Assembly (NCBI GenBank): GCA_001779055.1
Contig: MFJA01000059.1
Location: 11,021-18,484 of the forward strand
DNA length: 7,464 nucleotides
Source of the DNA: Candidatus Gottesmanbacteria bacterium RBG_16_37_8
Lineage (GTDB): Bacteria; Patescibacteriota; Microgenomatia; 2-02-FULL-39-11
Direction of reading: 5' to 3'
Shown: positions 5,111 to 7,464 of the stretch, piece after piece
Layout of the letters: the number at the start of each line of letters is the position of its first letter
Position numbering within the stretch: the stretch's first letter is position 1
Notes under the pieces: model-generated
The model's database searches: none
Told to the model about the DNA's origin: nothing
What the model saw: only the letters and a program-made list of their open reading frames with translations
Translations under genes and position numbers: made by a program

Positions 5111-6196
5111 TTACCATGTCGGCAGAAATTGTTTGACGTTTTCCTCAGTTATTATAATTTTACTTATTTTCTTTTCTATAATCTGTCTGGCTACTTTTCT
5201 GCACACTCCGTCAATAGTTCTTTCCAGAGTTCTTATCCCTGAATCAAAGCCAAGCGGTCGGACAATTGTCGGCCAGACACTGTCAATAATTGATAATTGG
5301 TCGGGAGTAAGTCCTGTTGATTGGAGCACTTTGGGGAAAACATAAGATTTGCCGATAATCGTTTTTTCATCATCGCTATAGGAGGGCATCTGAATAGGTT
5401 CAAGTCTGTCCAAGACTGCTGTTGAAATGTTATTGGTATTATTGGCTGTAGCAATAAAAAGCACTTCCGATAGATCAAACGGATAATCAATATAGTGGTC
5501 TATAAAAGCAATATTCTGTTCCGGATCAAGAAGTTCAATTAAAACTCCCATAATATCCCCCCGGGCGTGTTCGGCAACCCGGTCAAGTTCATCAAGCAGT
5601 ATCACCGGATTTTTCGTTCCGGCACGTCTTAATGCTTTTATCAGCTGACCTACCTCGGCATCGGCATGAACCCGGGATTCACCCCGTAAATCTAAGGCTG
5701 ACCCCATGCCGCCGAAGGGGATTCTGATAAATTTTCTTCCCATAGCCTCGGCAATTGATATGGCTATTGTTGTTTTACCGGTTCCAACCAACCCGACAAA
5801 AAATAAAATCGGAGCTCTGGAAAAACTATGATTTTTTTTTTGCGGATCTTTTTTGGCCTGTTCCATATTTAATTTCATAACGGACAGATATTCCAAAATC
5901 CTGTCTTTTAATTCTTCCAAGCCGTAATGATTTTTATCAAGTATTGATTTGGCTATTCTTATGTCAAGAATATCCTCACTTCTTTCTTGCCAGGGTAAGA
6001 CGGTAATCCAATCGATATAACTGGCTACCATATCAAACTGGTTAAATTGACTGTGATATTTAAAAGAAAGTGCTGCCCGGTCGATCATGGTTTGGGCTTT
6101 TTTACGAAGATCTTCAGGCAAAGAGGATTTGCTTATTTTTTCCTGCAAAAGGTGAAGTTCTGCAAATTCTCCTGAAGTCGTGCTATTGTCACTCAT
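5111..6196 (-). CDS. Lon-like AAA+ ATPase lacking protease and N-terminal domains
   Basis: The 361 residues align to the middle of Lon protease: the end of the helical region (about 10-110, with IDWITVLPW and DKNHYGLEELKDRILEYL) and the AAA+ module (about 128-361). ATPase motifs are intact: Walker A GLVGTGKT (135-142, K141), Walker B LLDE (200-203), sensor-1 Asn252, Arg finger R264 in LDRLE, and sensor-2 R322 in SGIRTLER. The N-terminal LON domain and the whole S16 peptidase domain with its Ser-Lys dyad are absent. The frame ends in TAA right after the AAA+ lid, and only 20 nt separate it from the next gene, so no protease remnant exists. In the pore loop, the family's aromatic-hydrophobic pair (RTYIG in E. 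coli) reads RVHAD (H177, A178). It likely remodels or bridges a partner using ATP; that is inference. It sits between pnp and an RNase J-like gene. ATG6196 is supported by an extended -10 placed for leaderless transcription. Confidence 0.9.
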   Translation of the reverse strand: MSDNSTTSGEFAELHLLQEKISKSSLPEDLRKKAQTMIDRAALSFKYHSQFNQFDMVASYIDWITVLPWQERSEDILDIRIAKSILDKNHYGLEELKDRILEYLSVMKLNMEQAKKDPQKKNHSFSRAPILFFVGLVGTGKTTIAISIAEAMGRKFIRIPFGGMGSALDLRGESRVHADAEVGQLIKALRRAGTKNPVILLDELDRVAEHARGDIMGVLIELLDPEQNIAFIDHYIDYPFDLSEVLFIATANNTNNISTAVLDRLEPIQMPSYSDDEKTIIGKSYVFPKVLQSTGLTPDQLSIIDSVWPTIVRPLGFDSGIRTLERTIDGVCRKVARQIIEKKISKIIITEENVKQFLPTW

Positions 6197-6202
6197 AAGT
6201 TG

Positions 6203-6211
6203 ATTATATCA
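6203..6211 (-). promoter_or_regulatory. Extended -10 promoter element for the Lon-like gene, probably leaderless
   Basis: In the 23-nt gap after pnp the minus strand reads TGATATAAT, a perfect TATAAT (6208-6203) with the TGn extension. Standard spacing puts +1 at 6196, the A of the Lon-like ATG, so the transcript would have no leader. Absence of any Shine-Dalgarno before that ATG fits. The -35 region, inside the end of pnp, has only a weak match (AAGACG, 18-nt spacer). Confidence 0.5.
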
Positions 6212-6219
6212 GGAAGATT

Positions 6220-7464
6220 TTAGAAGCGTCTTCTTTTGGGAAACTGATCCCTTCTTGGTCCTGATTGCTGTCTTTGCTGAGTTTTTTTGTTGGCGTCTTC
6301 GCCAAAAAGCATCGATAAATTAATTCTCCCTTGATCATCAATCTCGGCAACTCTGACTGTTACTTTTTGGCCGATTTGAACAACGTCTGCCGGATTAGCA
6401 ACAAAACCTGTTGTCATTTGGGAAACATGGACCATTCCTTCGCGGCCCGGAAGTATTTCTACAAATGCTCCAAATGACAGAATTCTTTTTACCAGTCCTT
6501 CATACACTTCACCGGGAGTGACTTCTTTGATTATTCCGGAAATCCATTTATAAGCCATATCAACTTTTTGCGGTTCGGTTCCCGAAATTGTCACAATCCC
6601 GTCATCATTTACATTGATATCACAACTTGTTTCCGCAATAATTTGCCTGATAACCTTTCCTCCTGGCCCTATAATCTCACCGATTTTTTCTTTAGGAATA
6701 GTAATTATCGATACCCTGGGTGCGTACTTTGATAAAGTATCGCGGTATTTGGGAATAACTGACAGCATTTTATTTAAAATAAACGATCTGCCTTCTTTTG
6801 CCTGATCAATTATTTTTTTAATAAGTGCATCTGTAAGGCCGTCTTTTTTCACATCCATTTGTATAGCCGTAATCCCGTCGACGGTTCCGGCAACTTTAAA
6901 GTCCATGTCACCGCAAAAATCTTCCATTCCCATAATATCCGATAAAATAACTTCTTTATCTTTATCTGAAATAAGTCCCATAGCAATACCAGATACCGGA
7001 TTTTTGATTGGTACTCCTGCATCCATCAAGCCTAAAGTCGATCCGCAGGCTGAGGCCATTGAAGTTGAACCGTTGGATGACATGACCTCTGATACCAGTC
7101 TGATGGTGTAGGGAAAAGAAGTTTGAGCAGGTATGACAGGCAGTAATGCTCTTTCAGCCAGTGCTCCGTGACCGATTTCTCTTCTGGAAGGGTATCCGAC
7201 TCTGCCTGTTTCACCTACAGAGTAGGGTGGCATGCTGTAATGGTGCATATATCTTTTGGCTGTTTCTCCCTCAGGACTCTCGATCAGCTGTTCTAAAGAA
7301 GGGGATCCGAGGGTTGTTACAGTCAACACTTGAGTTTCTCCCCGTTTAAACATCGCGCTGCCGTGAGTTCTTGGCAATAGTCCGACTTCACATTCGATTT
7401 GTCTTATCTCGTCAGGTTTTCGTCCGTCTACCCGTTTGCCCTTTTCTAAAATATTTTTTCTTAT
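6220..7464 (-). CDS. pnp: Polynucleotide phosphorylase, C-terminal 414 residues (5' end outside window)
   Basis: PNPase degrades RNA 3' to 5' by phosphorolysis in the cytoplasm and can also add tails. The frame is open to the window edge at 7464. The fragment begins in the second RNase PH domain with RVDGRKPDEIR, EVGLLPRTHGS and FKRGETQ. Active-site features follow: the phosphate-binding NGSTSMASACG, then EDFCGDMDFKVAGT whose D182 and D188 (fragment numbering) match E. coli Asp486 and Asp492. Next come a KH domain (about 250-305) with the GPGG loop at 266-269, and an S1 domain (about 315-388) with SFGAFVEILPGREGMVHVSQM. The protein ends in a short Gln/Arg/Lys-rich tail of about 25 residues. 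Everything needed for catalysis and RNA binding in this part is present. The family is about 700 residues, so roughly 300, including the first RNase PH domain, lie outside. The Lon-like gene starts 23 nt downstream. Confidence 0.97.
   Translation of the reverse strand: MRKNILEKGKRVDGRKPDEIRQIECEVGLLPRTHGSAMFKRGETQVLTVTTLGSPSLEQLIESPEGETAKRYMHHYSMPPYSVGETGRVGYPSRREIGHGALAERALLPVIPAQTSFPYTIRLVSEVMSSNGSTSMASACGSTLGLMDAGVPIKNPVSGIAMGLISDKDKEVILSDIMGMEDFCGDMDFKVAGTVDGITAIQMDVKKDGLTDALIKKIIDQAKEGRSFILNKMLSVIPKYRDTLSKYAPRVSIITIPKEKIGEIIGPGGKVIRQIIAETSCDINVNDDGIVTISGTEPQKVDMAYKWISGIIKEVTPGEVYEGLVKRILSFGAFVEILPGREGMVHVSQMTTGFVANPADVVQIGQKVTVRVAEIDDQGRINLSMLFGEDANKKTQQRQQSGPRRDQFPKRRRF

Noticed and set aside
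5091..5113. The Lon-like gene as a pseudogene or frameshifted full-length Lon.
   Set aside because: The next gene begins 20 nt after the stop and no peptidase-domain sequence is found in any frame downstream; the remaining frame is intact with all ATPase motifs.
1..7464. Alternative genetic code (TGA as Gly or Trp), given the CPR-like character.
   Set aside because: TGA ends the stalk-protein, CAP and RNase J-like genes at the expected lengths, and no conserved domain needs a TGA codon read through.

Overview
The window looks like a piece of a small, gene-dense bacterial genome, probably a Candidate Phyla Radiation (Patescibacteria) member of the Microgenomates type. This placement is an inference from style, not from a marker gene. 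The signs are about 90 non-coding bases in 7.46 kb, AT-rich sequence, exported proteins with long Thr-Pro linkers, few Shine-Dalgarno sites, and divergent or domain-stripped versions of common enzymes. TGA is used as a stop (three genes) and no gene needs it read as an amino acid, so the code appears to be the standard bacterial one, not the Gly-UGA code of Gracilibacteria/SR1.

Layout. The plus strand (1-1988) carries the 3' end of thyA, then folA, a rhomboid protease and a Thr/Pro-rich membrane-anchored surface protein. The minus strand (7464 down to 1991) carries the 3' two-thirds of pnp (PNPase), a Lon-like AAA+ ATPase without a protease domain, an RNase J-like nuclease, a membrane-anchored CAP-domain protein, and a membrane-anchored Rpf-like/lysozyme-fold murein hydrolase. 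The two gene strings meet tail to tail with 2 nt between stop codons. A likely intrinsic terminator for the minus-strand string lies inside the last codons of the plus-strand Thr/Pro-rich gene.

How the genes may work together. ThyA and DHFR form the classic dTMP/tetrahydrofolate cycle. The rhomboid gene is followed by a gene whose product has a signal peptide, a Ser/Thr/Pro-rich stretch, an Ala-Gly-Gly motif, one membrane helix and a Lys4 tail. That is the architecture of GlyGly-CTERM substrates of rhombosortases, so the two may be a protease-substrate pair. On the minus strand, PNPase and RNase J suggest an RNA-turnover unit. The gene between them has intact ATPase motifs but has lost the peptidase domain, the N-terminal domain and the usual pore-loop aromatic residue of Lon. 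The RNase J-like protein keeps six of the usual seven metal-binding residues but has Gly where the motif C His is expected. The CAP and Rpf-like genes downstream overlap by ATGA junctions and look like cell-surface proteins.

Regulation visible in the sequence: a perfect AGGAGG for folA, two consensus extended -10 elements (upstream of the Thr/Pro-rich gene and of the Lon-like gene, the latter placed for a leaderless transcript), and the terminator at the convergent junction. No tRNA, rRNA, CRISPR array, insertion sequence or other mobile element was seen. No gene-free stretch exceeds 40 nt.
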